Shown: positions 33,929 through 41,862 of the stretch, piece after piece
How the letters are laid out: each line of letters begins with the position of its first letter
Numbering within the stretch: the first letter of the stretch is position 1
Source: Oligoflexus sp.
GTDB taxonomy: Bacteria > Bdellovibrionota_B > Oligoflexia > Oligoflexales > Oligoflexaceae
Length of the DNA stretch: 64,000 nt
NCBI RefSeq assembly: GCF_035712445.1
Contig: NZ_DASTAT010000053.1
Location: 49,684 to 113,683 of the forward strand
Direction of reading: 5' to 3'
The notes under the pieces: generated by a model
The model's database searches: none
What the model saw: the letters and a program-made list of their open reading frames with translations, nothing else
What the model was told of the DNA's origin: nothing
Position numbers and translations under genes: made by a program

Positions 33929-35203
33929 TCACCACCAAACTTCGGTTTGGATGCCACCACTCCAGCCCTTGCTTTTGTTCGCATAGGTCGATCCACCGAC
34001 CAGACCTTTGAAGTCATCCGACCAGGACGCCTGGGTTGCGAACAGGCGAATGGTGGGGCGTGACCAGTAAAGGTTTTCCGGGGTGATCTGATAAGCGAGC
34101 GTGCTTTTCGTCACCGATCCCGAGCGATCTGTGATCTCGTTCTTCACCTGATCAAGGCCGACTTCCAGAGCGAGACTCGTGGATTTCGTCAGGTAATAGA
34201 CGGGACGCACACCGGCGCTGTTCCACTGAATCTTGTCACCTTTCACACCGTCCTTGCCCGTCTCTTCCTGATGAGTCAGAAGCATAAGTTCGAAGGCGTA
34301 CTCGTCGACATTGATCTGGTAGTTGTCAGCAACTTCCCAAACCTTGGCTTTGCTCAGGTCATAACCTGAACCCGAGTCTTCGCGGATGGGCCGCGCGTTG
34401 GTGGGCGCCTGAGCGATACCCAGACCCTGACGATAGATCGCCATCAGAACGTTGCTGCTCCTGCCGATATTCATATTCAACCAGGCTGCGCCTGCAGTGC
34501 CGTCTTCGCTCTTGTAACCCAGCGCCGTATCTTCGGGACGCGCGGTGTAAGAAAGGAAAGTATTCAGCTTCATGCCTTCACTGAGCACGATGTCGCGATA
34601 GCGAGCTTCGAGCATGCGGGAATGAAGGGTTCCCGAGGTTCCAGGCGTGACCGTGGAGTTGACGTTGGGATCTTCGTAACCTTGGACGGCCAAATCAAAT
34701 CTTCCGGGGCCCAGCGGCAAATCTTCGATACCCGCACCAATATGAGCACCCTGCGCTGTGTTCAGCCAGAAGTAATCGTTCATATTGAACTGCTGTCTTT
34801 GATAATAGCGGCGGCCGGCCCAGATATCGAAATCCCCGAGATAACGGGACATCTTCACATAGGCCTGAACGATGCCCGCACCATTCAGATCCGAGCTGTT
34901 CCCGATCGCGGCATAGCCATTCAGCATGAAGACGGCCTGCAGATAGCTGCCTGCCGGTGCTCCAGCGGGTTGCGCGAGGCGGTGGTCAATGCCCGCTTCA
35001 AACACGGTGTCGTTCTCGTTGCCAAGACGATACTTGGCGGCAGAACCGGGTGCCTGGAACGCTGGCATCGGAGCGCCAGCTTCAGCGCCACCCAGTGTGC
35101 TGCGGAAATAGCCGATGAAGGTCGATGATGATTTGCTGTCCTGCGCTGCAGCCGCACTCGCGGTAAGCAGACAGAAACAAGCGGTCATAAGTTTGGTTTG
35201 CAT
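33929..35203 (-). CDS. LamB/maltoporin-type outer-membrane porin
   Basis: 424 residues from the ATG at 35203 (AGGAGGAG upstream), signal peptide ending AAA-QDS. LamB hallmarks: GYFRSTLGG, AKYRLGNENDT, FDIWAGRRYYQRQQFNMNDYFW, a barrel of alternating strands and a C-terminal aromatic residue (VWW). It should be an 18-stranded trimeric channel with an aromatic slide for linear glucans. Encoded last in the sugar ABC operon (105-bp gap), so it likely passes cello-oligosaccharides rather than maltodextrins; this is inference from context. Confidence 0.82.
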   Translation of the reverse strand: MQTKLMTACFCLLTASAAAAQDSKSSSTFIGYFRSTLGGAEAGAPMPAFQAPGSAAKYRLGNENDTVFEAGIDHRLAQPAGAPAGSYLQAVFMLNGYAAIGNSSDLNGAGIVQAYVKMSRYLGDFDIWAGRRYYQRQQFNMNDYFWLNTAQGAHIGAGIEDLPLGPGRFDLAVQGYEDPNVNSTVTPGTSGTLHSRMLEARYRDIVLSEGMKLNTFLSYTARPEDTALGYKSEDGTAGAAWLNMNIGRSSNVLMAIYRQGLGIAQAPTNARPIREDSGSGYDLSKAKVWEVADNYQINVDEYAFELMLLTHQEETGKDGVKGDKIQWNSAGVRPVYYLTKSTSLALEVGLDQVKNEITDRSGSVTKSTLAYQITPENLYWSRPTIRLFATQASWSDDFKGLVGGSTYANKSKGWSGGIQTEVWW

Positions 35204-35307
35204 GAACTCCTCCTGAACGTTACTAAAGTATAAAATTGGCAAAGCCCGGCCAAACGGGTCACTTAAGAAAGCGATCCCGTGTGCAACTGTTTGAAAAGGG
35301 CAGCAGC

Positions 35308-36405
35308 CTAATTGAGGCTTGCCAAGGACTGCCCGCTTTGTTTGTCAAAAAGATGAAGCGTATCCAAATCAAAGGAGCACTGAACGGTCCGCCCCAATTC
35401 AGGCCGCTGCGTGAGCGGCACATGGAAATTGAAAGCGTTGTCTCCAGCTTTGGCTTTGATCATCACTTCGGAACCGTGAATCTCGGTCGCGACGACCTGC
35501 GATTGCAAAAGAGCCCTTTGGCCCGGCCCGCTGTCACCCAGGCCGATATCACTCGGTCTGAGTCCTGCCGTCACCGGAACCCCAGGTTTCAGTCTGGGCT
35601 TCAGGCGCGTGGGCACCGGAACCCGAATGGATCCGGCTTCGACAAAGCAGGTGCCATCACGTTCCGCGACGATGGCATCGAAGAAATTCATAGCAGGGCT
35701 GCCGATGAAGCCCGCGACGAAGGTATTGGCAGGATGAAGGAAGACGTCCGTCGGCGTACCGATCTGCTCCACGATCCCGTCCCGCATGATCACAATGCGA
35801 TCGGCCAGGGTCATGGCCTCGATCTGATCGTGCGTGACATAAATCGTGGTGGTCTTCAGCTTCTGATGGATGCTCTTGAGTTCGTCCCGCATCTGCGCCC
35901 GCAGTTTGGTGTCAAGGTTGGAAAGCGGTTCATCGAAGAGGAAGAGCTGGGGATTGCGCACCATCGCGCGGCCCATGGCCACCCTTTGCCTTTGTCCACC
36001 GGAGAGCTGCGAAGGCTTGCGATTCAAAAGCTCAGTCAGCTCCAGCATGCCGGCCGCAGTCCGGACTTTGGTGTCGATTTCGGACTTGCTCATGCCGGCG
36101 ATACGCAGGGCAAAGGAGATGTTTTCGTAAACGGACATGTGGGGATAGAGCGCATAGGATTGAAAGACCATAGCCAGGTTTCTGTCCTTGGCTTCCACAT
36201 GGTTCACGAGGCGATTGCCGATATAAACCGAGCCGCTCGTGATGTCTTCAAGTCCTGCGATCATGCGCAGCGTCGTGGATTTGCCGCAACCGCTGGGGCC
36301 GAGGAACACGATGAACTCACCATCGGCGATATCAAGGTTCAAATCTTTCACGATATGGGTCTTCCCATACCATTTGTTGACGGATTCAAGTTTAACGCGA
36401 GCCAT
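35308..36405 (-). CDS. Sugar ABC transporter ATPase (MsmX/UgpC type)
   Basis: 365 residues from the ATG at 36405 (AAGGGG upstream). Walker A GPSGCGKST, Q-loop VFQSYALYPHMSVYEN, signature LSGGQRQR, Walker B LFLFDEPLSNLD and H-loop VTHDQ are all present. The C-terminal 120 residues are the TOBE/MOI-type domain of the CUT1 family (GLRPSDIGL). It powers uptake through the two permeases encoded just upstream, 11 bp away. Such ATPases may serve several transporters. Confidence 0.92.
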   Translation of the reverse strand: MARVKLESVNKWYGKTHIVKDLNLDIADGEFIVFLGPSGCGKSTTLRMIAGLEDITSGSVYIGNRLVNHVEAKDRNLAMVFQSYALYPHMSVYENISFALRIAGMSKSEIDTKVRTAAGMLELTELLNRKPSQLSGGQRQRVAMGRAMVRNPQLFLFDEPLSNLDTKLRAQMRDELKSIHQKLKTTTIYVTHDQIEAMTLADRIVIMRDGIVEQIGTPTDVFLHPANTFVAGFIGSPAMNFFDAIVAERDGTCFVEAGSIRVPVPTRLKPRLKPGVPVTAGLRPSDIGLGDSGPGQRALLQSQVVATEIHGSEVMIKAKAGDNAFNFHVPLTQRPELGRTVQCSFDLDTLHLFDKQSGQSLASLN

Positions 36406-36416
36406 GGTGTGCCCCC

Positions 36417-37304
36417 TTAAGTTTTCACAGCGCCGCTGGTCAGGCCGGCGATGATTCTCTTTGATGCAAACATATAGAACACGAGCAGCGGCAGAATCGC
36501 GATGGTGGTTCCCAGCATCACGGCTCCCCAGGGCGCGTTCGGATTGTTCTGGATACTGCGCAGGGCCAAAGTCACAACGTACTTCTCCTGACTGTTCAAG
36601 GCGATCAAAGGCGTCAGGAAATTGTTCCAGAAGAATACGAACTGCACGATGCCGAGCGTCGCGAGCGAAGGCTTGAGAAGAGGCAGCACAACGCTCCAAT
36701 AGGTCCGGAACTCACCGGCACCATCAAGTTTCGCGGCTTCCAGAAGCTCCTTCGGAATCGACGACACCACATACTGCCGCACGAGGAAGATCCCGAACGG
36801 CGTCGCGGTGAACGGCAGCCACACCGAAGTCAAAGTATCCAAAAGCCCCAGCATCTTCACGATCAGATAGAAAGGAATGAGGCCCACCACGGGCGGTATC
36901 ATCATGGTCGCCAGCATGAACGAGAAAAGAGCGTTTTTTCCCTTGAATTCATACACACCGAAGGCATAGCCGCCGAGGCTGCAGAACAGAAGGGAGACGC
37001 TGGTTCCCATGATGGCGATGAAAAAGCTGTTGGCCATGGCTCGCCAGAAGGGGAGCATTTCCATCAGCTTGTCGTAATTCGCTCCCAGATGGTCGCCGAT
37101 ATAAAGGGGAATGCCCCCGCCGAAGATCGTGCTGCGATCATGGGTCGCGAGAATCGCCGACCACACGAAGGGAAACACGGTCATGATCGCGGCGATGATA
37201 GAAAAGATCATCAGGATGACGAGCAGCGTTTTTTGTATGGCGACCTTCACGCGATCGAGGCGTTCGGCCCTTTCGAGTTCCGCGCGTTCAAGTTCAGTGA
37301 TCAT
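36417..37304 (-). CDS. Sugar ABC permease, MalG type
   Basis: 295 residues with six membrane helices. The EAA loop reads EAAKLDGAGEFRTYWSVVLPLLKP, which docks on the ATPase. The first helix follows a charged N-terminus (MITELERAELERAERLDR). It starts 11 bp inside the end of the MalF-type gene, so the pair is translationally coupled and will form the heterodimeric channel of a CUT1 importer. Confidence 0.9.
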   Translation of the reverse strand: MITELERAELERAERLDRVKVAIQKTLLVILMIFSIIAAIMTVFPFVWSAILATHDRSTIFGGGIPLYIGDHLGANYDKLMEMLPFWRAMANSFFIAIMGTSVSLLFCSLGGYAFGVYEFKGKNALFSFMLATMMIPPVVGLIPFYLIVKMLGLLDTLTSVWLPFTATPFGIFLVRQYVVSSIPKELLEAAKLDGAGEFRTYWSVVLPLLKPSLATLGIVQFVFFWNNFLTPLIALNSQEKYVVTLALRSIQNNPNAPWGAVMLGTTIAILPLLVFYMFASKRIIAGLTSGAVKT

Positions 37305-38316
37305 TGCGCAACCCCTTTTTCCCGAAGAAAATAAATTGGAGTGCCGTCAGAACACTGATCAGAAGGAACAGGAGCCAGGCCAAGGCCGAGGCCGTTCCCA
37401 TCTCGTACCACTCCCAACCGATCCGCATCAGATAAGCGGTGATCGTCAGGCCGGACTGCGAAGGTCCACCGAGTCCCCGGGTCAGGACGTAGGGTTCTTC
37501 GAAGAGCTGAAGCTGTCCAATCAGAGTGAGCGTCACAGCAAAGAAGATGAATGGTCGTAAAAGAGGCAGTGATATGTGCCAGAATCGTTTGAATGCTCCG
37601 GCGCCATCAATGCGTGCGGCTTCATAAAGATCTTTGGGGATGGTCATGAGGCCGGTGGAATAAAGGACGATATTGAAGCCGGTGAACTTCCAAAAGACGA
37701 CGAAGGAAATCGACGGCTGAATCAGAGCCACGTCCTCAAGCCAGCGAATGGGCATCGCGTCATGGACCCAGGTGAAAGCCCAGCCGGCCCACTTCGAATC
37801 CGCGAGGAGCAGAAGGGTCTGATTGATGATGCCGGACTGCGGGGCGTACATTTGGAAGAAGATCAGGGAAACAGCGATACCCGAGGTGATGTAGGGAAGA
37901 AAGTAGGCCGAAGTCAGCACGTGCCGGATTCGTCCACCGAAAGATACCAGGACGCAGGCGGCGGGAATCGCGATAAGATGCTGGGAAAGCCCAGCGTAGA
38001 GGCCCATGAAAACCGTGTTTTTCAGAGCGGTCCACATCCACGGGTCGGTCAGGGCCGTCTTGAAATTCTCAAACCCTACGTACTCCATCGCCTCGAGACC
38101 TTCGACCGGATTCCACGAATGAAAGGAGAGGTAGATGGAAAAGAGCAAGGGAAAGAGCCCGAAAACCAGGAACAGAAGGAGATAGGGCGCAAGGAAAAGG
38201 TAAGGAGCCGCCTTGCGCGACAGCCGAAAGAAGCCCCGCTTCGGTGTTGGTTCGTCCTTGCTCAGTTCCATTGAGGAAGCGACCGTAAGAGTATCAATGC
38301 TTTTACCCGCCTGCAT
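37294..38316 (-). CDS. Sugar ABC permease, MalF type
   Basis: 340 residues, six to seven membrane helices and the EAA motif EAARIDGAGAFKRFWHISLPLLRP. A cytoplasmic N-tail of about 35 residues precedes the first helix. No strong ribosome site before the ATG at 38316; the later Met16 has none either. It is encoded 58 bp after the binding protein. Family members import oligosaccharides, and neighbouring glucan enzymes point to cellobiose or cellodextrins. Confidence 0.9.
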   Translation of the reverse strand: MQAGKSIDTLTVASSMELSKDEPTPKRGFFRLSRKAAPYLFLAPYLLLFLVFGLFPLLFSIYLSFHSWNPVEGLEAMEYVGFENFKTALTDPWMWTALKNTVFMGLYAGLSQHLIAIPAACVLVSFGGRIRHVLTSAYFLPYITSGIAVSLIFFQMYAPQSGIINQTLLLLADSKWAGWAFTWVHDAMPIRWLEDVALIQPSISFVVFWKFTGFNIVLYSTGLMTIPKDLYEAARIDGAGAFKRFWHISLPLLRPFIFFAVTLTLIGQLQLFEEPYVLTRGLGGPSQSGLTITAYLMRIGWEWYEMGTASALAWLLFLLISVLTALQFIFFGKKGLRNDH

Positions 38317-38374
38317 AATTGAAACCCATCCGAAAAGTGTTTCGGGACGGGCCGCACCCGTCCCGTTTCATCCT

Positions 38375-39637
38375 TCAGCGCAACGACTTGGTACGTCGCG
38401 CCAAAAGCTGATCGGCCTGTGCGATCGTCTGATTGACATCTTTGCCCTGACGGATCACTTCCTCAAGGGCATTCTGATAGATCGTCACAGCAATCAAATC
38501 ACCTTTCGCGGGTTTGGTCGCGCGAATTTTTTTCGCAATGTCAGCGAACAGAAGGCGGGCTTTCTGGCCTTTCAGATACTCCACAGGTTCCTGGAAGGCT
38601 TTATCGTTGTAAGTCTTCACATTCGCCGGGAAGGCCGCGATGCCGGTCAGGCCGCGCAGCTGGGTATCGGGCTGAACCAGATACTGAATCACGCGCCAGG
38701 CTTCCGCTGGGTTTTTGCTCTGTTTGGGAATGGCGACGAAGGAACCGCCCCAGCTGCCATAGATGCCGTTCGGCAGATTGCTGGCGCCCCAGAGACCAAC
38801 GGACTTGGGAGCGATCCAGTTTTTCAAGTGCCCGAGGAGCCAGGCGCCCGACAGCTGCGTGGCCACCTTGCCTTCGCGCAGGGCTTCGTACCATTCGTTG
38901 GTCCACGATGTGATGCCCAGATCAAGTCCGGCGTCACGCACTCGCTTGGCCAGCGTGAAGGCTTTCACGAAGCGCTCGCTCTTCAGGAGGCTTTTGCCAT
39001 CCTTGTCGAAGTAGATGCCTTCGCCTTCGGGGATCGTGGCGTTCACGATGAGTTCGGCGATATCCGCAGCGTTGGCGATCAGAGCGATGCCTTTCTTCTT
39101 CTTCAGTTCGATTCCGAAGTTAATGTAGCTATCCCAGTCTTTCGTGACGTCTTCGATCTTGTAACCCATGCCTTCGACAAGGTCGCGGCGGTAGAAAAGC
39201 ACGCCCGGTCCCAGGTCGATGGGAATCGCGTACTGATTGCCATCCGTTCCCTTGCCCTGAGCCCAGGAGTAAGGTGCGAACTGATCGGCGATCTTGTCCG
39301 CATTGTACGGCGCAGCGCTGAGATTCACAAAGCCGCCCGCGTTCACGAACGCTCCCAGACGGCTGACGTCGACGAGGGTCACGTCACCCGCGCCGGATCC
39401 CGTGGCGAGGTTGTTCGTCAGTTTCTTGTGATGATCTTCGTGATTGTTGATGAGAAAGGTGACTTCAAGATCAGCATTGGATTTCATGAAGTCGGGCAAA
39501 ACCGATTTGAAATGCGTGTCGTAATCAGGAAAGCCATCGATGCGAACTGATTTTTTTGGCGCAGAGTAGGCTCCATCCACCAAAAGAAGGCTTAAACTAA
39601 GACCTAACAAAGTCTGTAAACAGCGGCCCACCTTCAT
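38375..39637 (-). CDS. Sugar ABC transporter substrate-binding protein
   Basis: 420 residues from the ATG at 39637 (GGGGGG upstream); signal peptide ends near YSA-PKK. Type CUT1 extracellular solute-binding protein (family 1): VRIDGFPDYDTHFKSVLPDF, YAIPIDLGPGVLFYRRDL, GAWLLGHLKNW, GSWGGSFVAIPKQSKNPAEAWRVIQYL. Several Trp residues line up as stacking platforms for sugar rings. It is the first gene of the five-gene operon (39637 to 33929) and captures the oligosaccharide in the periplasm. The palindrome at 39857-39875 lies 220 bp upstream. Confidence 0.9.
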   Translation of the reverse strand: MKVGRCLQTLLGLSLSLLLVDGAYSAPKKSVRIDGFPDYDTHFKSVLPDFMKSNADLEVTFLINNHEDHHKKLTNNLATGSGAGDVTLVDVSRLGAFVNAGGFVNLSAAPYNADKIADQFAPYSWAQGKGTDGNQYAIPIDLGPGVLFYRRDLVEGMGYKIEDVTKDWDSYINFGIELKKKKGIALIANAADIAELIVNATIPEGEGIYFDKDGKSLLKSERFVKAFTLAKRVRDAGLDLGITSWTNEWYEALREGKVATQLSGAWLLGHLKNWIAPKSVGLWGASNLPNGIYGSWGGSFVAIPKQSKNPAEAWRVIQYLVQPDTQLRGLTGIAAFPANVKTYNDKAFQEPVEYLKGQKARLLFADIAKKIRATKPAKGDLIAVTIYQNALEEVIRQGKDVNQTIAQADQLLARRTKSLR

Positions 39638-39825
39638 AAATACCCCCCAGACGGTCAGAGATGAATTCCAGGTTTGGGCATGAAACAACCTGGATGCTTT
39701 ATAGTAGCTGTGTAGAGGGCCTGAGAGAATATTGCAACTTTGTTCGTAAACTCGAAAGCTCATCAGAAGCTCTTACGATAGCCGAACGGGAGTCGCCTGA
39801 AAATCTCGAATTTTTCGCAACTTAG

Positions 39826-40086
39826 GTCCTATCTGAGGAAGAGGAAAAAAAGGCCTTTGTTAAGGAACTTAATAAAGTCATTGATATCCAAGGGCTCCAT
39901 GACTTAGAAAAGAGTCGCATCTGCAAAAAATATAAAGTCGAAACACGAAACCTAGGCCCAAACAGCGTTTCACTGTGTTTTCTTGGCAGGCACTCTGCGT
40001 CCGAGAACTGTGGATTTTGTCATTTACTAGAGCTGCGCGGCTTTTCGGAAGGATTGCGGCAAGGCAGAAAAAAGCGGCAAACGTAG
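39826..40086 (+). pseudogene. Open frame without a start codon, possible gene remnant
   Basis: 86 codons are open between TAG at 39823 and TAG at 40084, but no ATG, GTG or TTG lies near the front. The translation looks protein-like at first (SEEEEKKAFVKELNKVIDI, then GFCHLLELRG) and is more AT-rich than its neighbours. It covers the operator of the import operon. Either a decayed fragment or chance. The remainder of the 39640-40230 gap shows only a leader hairpin (39668-39693). Confidence 0.25.
39857..39875. promoter_or_regulatory. Palindromic operator upstream of the sugar-import operon
   Basis: TTGTTAA-GGAAC-TTAATAA: 7-bp arms with one mismatch and a 5-bp spacer, with further symmetry outside (CTTTGTTAAG/CTTAATAAAG, 39855-39877). 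The same layout, TTGTTAA-N5-TTAACAA, occurs before the GH94 genes at 41786-41804. A shared regulator of uptake and phosphorolysis is inferred; no regulator gene is in the window. Confidence 0.6.
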
Positions 40087-40232
40087 ATCATGCATGGTCT
40101 GGCATGCGCATGGCTGGGCCCGCAGAAGGCATGTATTTTAGCCGGTTTTGGTGATGCCGATCCGTAGCAAAAATCGACCGCTCCTGCCGGCTCAAATCCT
40201 CCCCCGGACTTTATCCGAGGGGAGGACAGTTC

Positions 40233-41396
40233 TTATTTCAGCAGTTGAAGCGCGTGGTCGTGGAACCACTCGCCGGCCAGCGGCGCATTCGGCATGCTGT
40301 CGACGGAAGCGCAGGATGGATCGCGCGGCTGCGTGCTCGATTCCAACAAGGCGCTGCCATCGGATTCTCCCGGCGGTTTGATCCAGACAAAAGCATCAAT
40401 GCCTTCGGCTGGATTCACGGTCGGTGCCGTGCCGAGTCGGGCGTTCTGGATGTTGCACCAGTTACCCCAAACTGTGCGTGACCTCGGGTTCCCGTTACGA
40501 CCTGTGTCGATGATAAAGTGTCGATTGTAGATGCCTTCTGCTTCAAAATCGCGGCGCAAAAGGCTCACATAAGTGAGTTCGTCCATGGCCGGGTTCCAGT
40601 TGAAATAGGGACCGCTCTGGTTCTGAATGGATTTGTCCGGCTCCACCAAGGGACTGTAGTTGGACACATTGGTGGCAAAGCCGCGAATCAGATGCGTTCC
40701 GCCCGCCTCGGTCAGCACATCTTTGAAAATCTTCGCCATGCTGCGGCGATTGTTGTCCCAGCCGAGCCAGCCCGAGTGACCAACATCAAGATAGGTCGTG
40801 ACGTTGCTCAAGGCCAGTTTTTTAAGAGCATAAATCACGCCCTCGCGATAGGCCTGGAATACGCGATCATTGCAACGACGCACACCGTTATTCGTGACGA
40901 GATTCGGCAGGGAATCCGGCTCCAGCACGACGGAAATCCGAAGGTCGGGATAGCTTTGGAAGATCGCGACGAGTGGATCTATGAACTCATGTTTATATTT
41001 TTCAAGGCCGTTTTGATCGAGCAGCAATTCACCCGCCGATGCTGAAGCAGCGCAGTCGCGTTCAGGCAGATTGTAGACGACGAAGGTGGAAACCACGGAT
41101 TTTCCAGTCTCCTGCTGCTGCTTGCGGGCATCGTCGAGCATCGCCTGAGCAATGGGCACAAGAGCCCTGGTCACGATCCATACGCCCGTTCCCCCTTGCT
41201 CCATCATCTTATTGAACTGATCGGCATGCTCTGGATTTTTTTCGCGCGCCTCTTTCAGGAGCCCGACATAATACGGGTTAACGAAAAAACTCGCGCCTTC
41301 ATAGGGATTGCTGCTGACCTGGGATCCTGCGCTCGCAAGGCCCCCAGTCGTCGCGCAAAGTGCCGCCACTAAACTCGTACAAAGAAGATTTTTCAT
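40233..41396 (-). CDS. Secreted GH6 cellulase (cellobiohydrolase/endoglucanase)
   Basis: 387 residues with a signal peptide ending LASA-GS. GH6 motifs are all present: VVYNLPERDCAASASAGE with the assisting Asp114, LEPDSLPNLVTNN with the acid Asp161, IDTGRNGNP, WCNIQNARLG and DAFVWIKPPGESDG near the C-terminus. It hydrolyses beta-1,4-glucan with inversion, releasing mainly cellobiose. There is no carbohydrate-binding module, so it suits amorphous or soluble substrates. The loops deciding exo or endo action cannot be judged by eye. Transcribed toward the import operon, 596 bp before it, and divergent from the GH94 genes. Confidence 0.9.
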   Translation of the reverse strand: MKNLLCTSLVAALCATTGGLASAGSQVSSNPYEGASFFVNPYYVGLLKEAREKNPEHADQFNKMMEQGGTGVWIVTRALVPIAQAMLDDARKQQQETGKSVVSTFVVYNLPERDCAASASAGELLLDQNGLEKYKHEFIDPLVAIFQSYPDLRISVVLEPDSLPNLVTNNGVRRCNDRVFQAYREGVIYALKKLALSNVTTYLDVGHSGWLGWDNNRRSMAKIFKDVLTEAGGTHLIRGFATNVSNYSPLVEPDKSIQNQSGPYFNWNPAMDELTYVSLLRRDFEAEGIYNRHFIIDTGRNGNPRSRTVWGNWCNIQNARLGTAPTVNPAEGIDAFVWIKPPGESDGSALLESSTQPRDPSCASVDSMPNAPLAGEWFHDHALQLLK

Positions 41397-41752
41397 GATG
41401 TTAACTCACTTGATTCTGCCCGTGTTCATGAAATGCGGATGGATCTGTCGCTTGTGGAGAAGGGAAAGCTTCAGGACATCGACCCGCGTCCGATACTCAA
41501 TAACTACCGAAAGTTCGTAGGAAACGCGAACAATTTTAATTGCGTCATTGTTCAACAAATTTGGATTGATTCGAAGAAAACTCTTCACGAATTTCAAGAA
41601 AGCGCGTGGCTTTACTACAAGCTCCCCAGGTTCATTCTTCCTTGGCAGCGTAGTCGAACTCGATAAAGTCCGACCTTTGCCCCCTCGCGGCTGTCCTGAC
41701 AGCCTCCATAAATCCCAGCATTCACAGGATTTTTTTATTCCCGTGAGAGCAC

Positions 41753-41781
41753 TTGACCTGGCGTGTGGCGGCTGGTAGAAC
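41753..41781 (+). promoter_or_regulatory. Promoter of the GH94 phosphorylase operon
   Basis: TTGACC (41753-41758), a 17-bp spacer, TAGAAC (41776-41781; 4 of 6 matches). Transcription should begin near 41788, inside the adjacent palindrome, 75 bp before the first GH94 start. Confidence 0.55.
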
Positions 41782-41785
41782 CACA

Positions 41786-41804
41786 TTGTTAAATGCGTTA
41801 ACAA
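41786..41804. promoter_or_regulatory. Perfect palindromic operator at the GH94 transcription start
   Basis: TTGTTAA-ATGCG-TTAACAA has perfect 7-bp arms and begins 5 bp after the promoter -10 box, the classic site for a repressor that blocks RNA polymerase. It matches the site before the import operon at 39857-39875. A second partial element (TTAAGCGCTAA, near 41829) lies closer to the gene. Confidence 0.7.
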
Positions 41805-41862
41805 AGTTAGCGATGGGGTAGGATAGGATCTTAAGCGCTAACCTCGCGTAAAGGATGAATCC

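Noticed and set aside
41406-41804. 132-codon minus-strand frame ending 9 bp before the GH6 gene
   Set aside because: It starts inside the GH94 operator, has no ribosome site and its composition varies along its length; more likely promoter DNA. The part near the GH6 start looked slightly coding, so it is not fully excluded.
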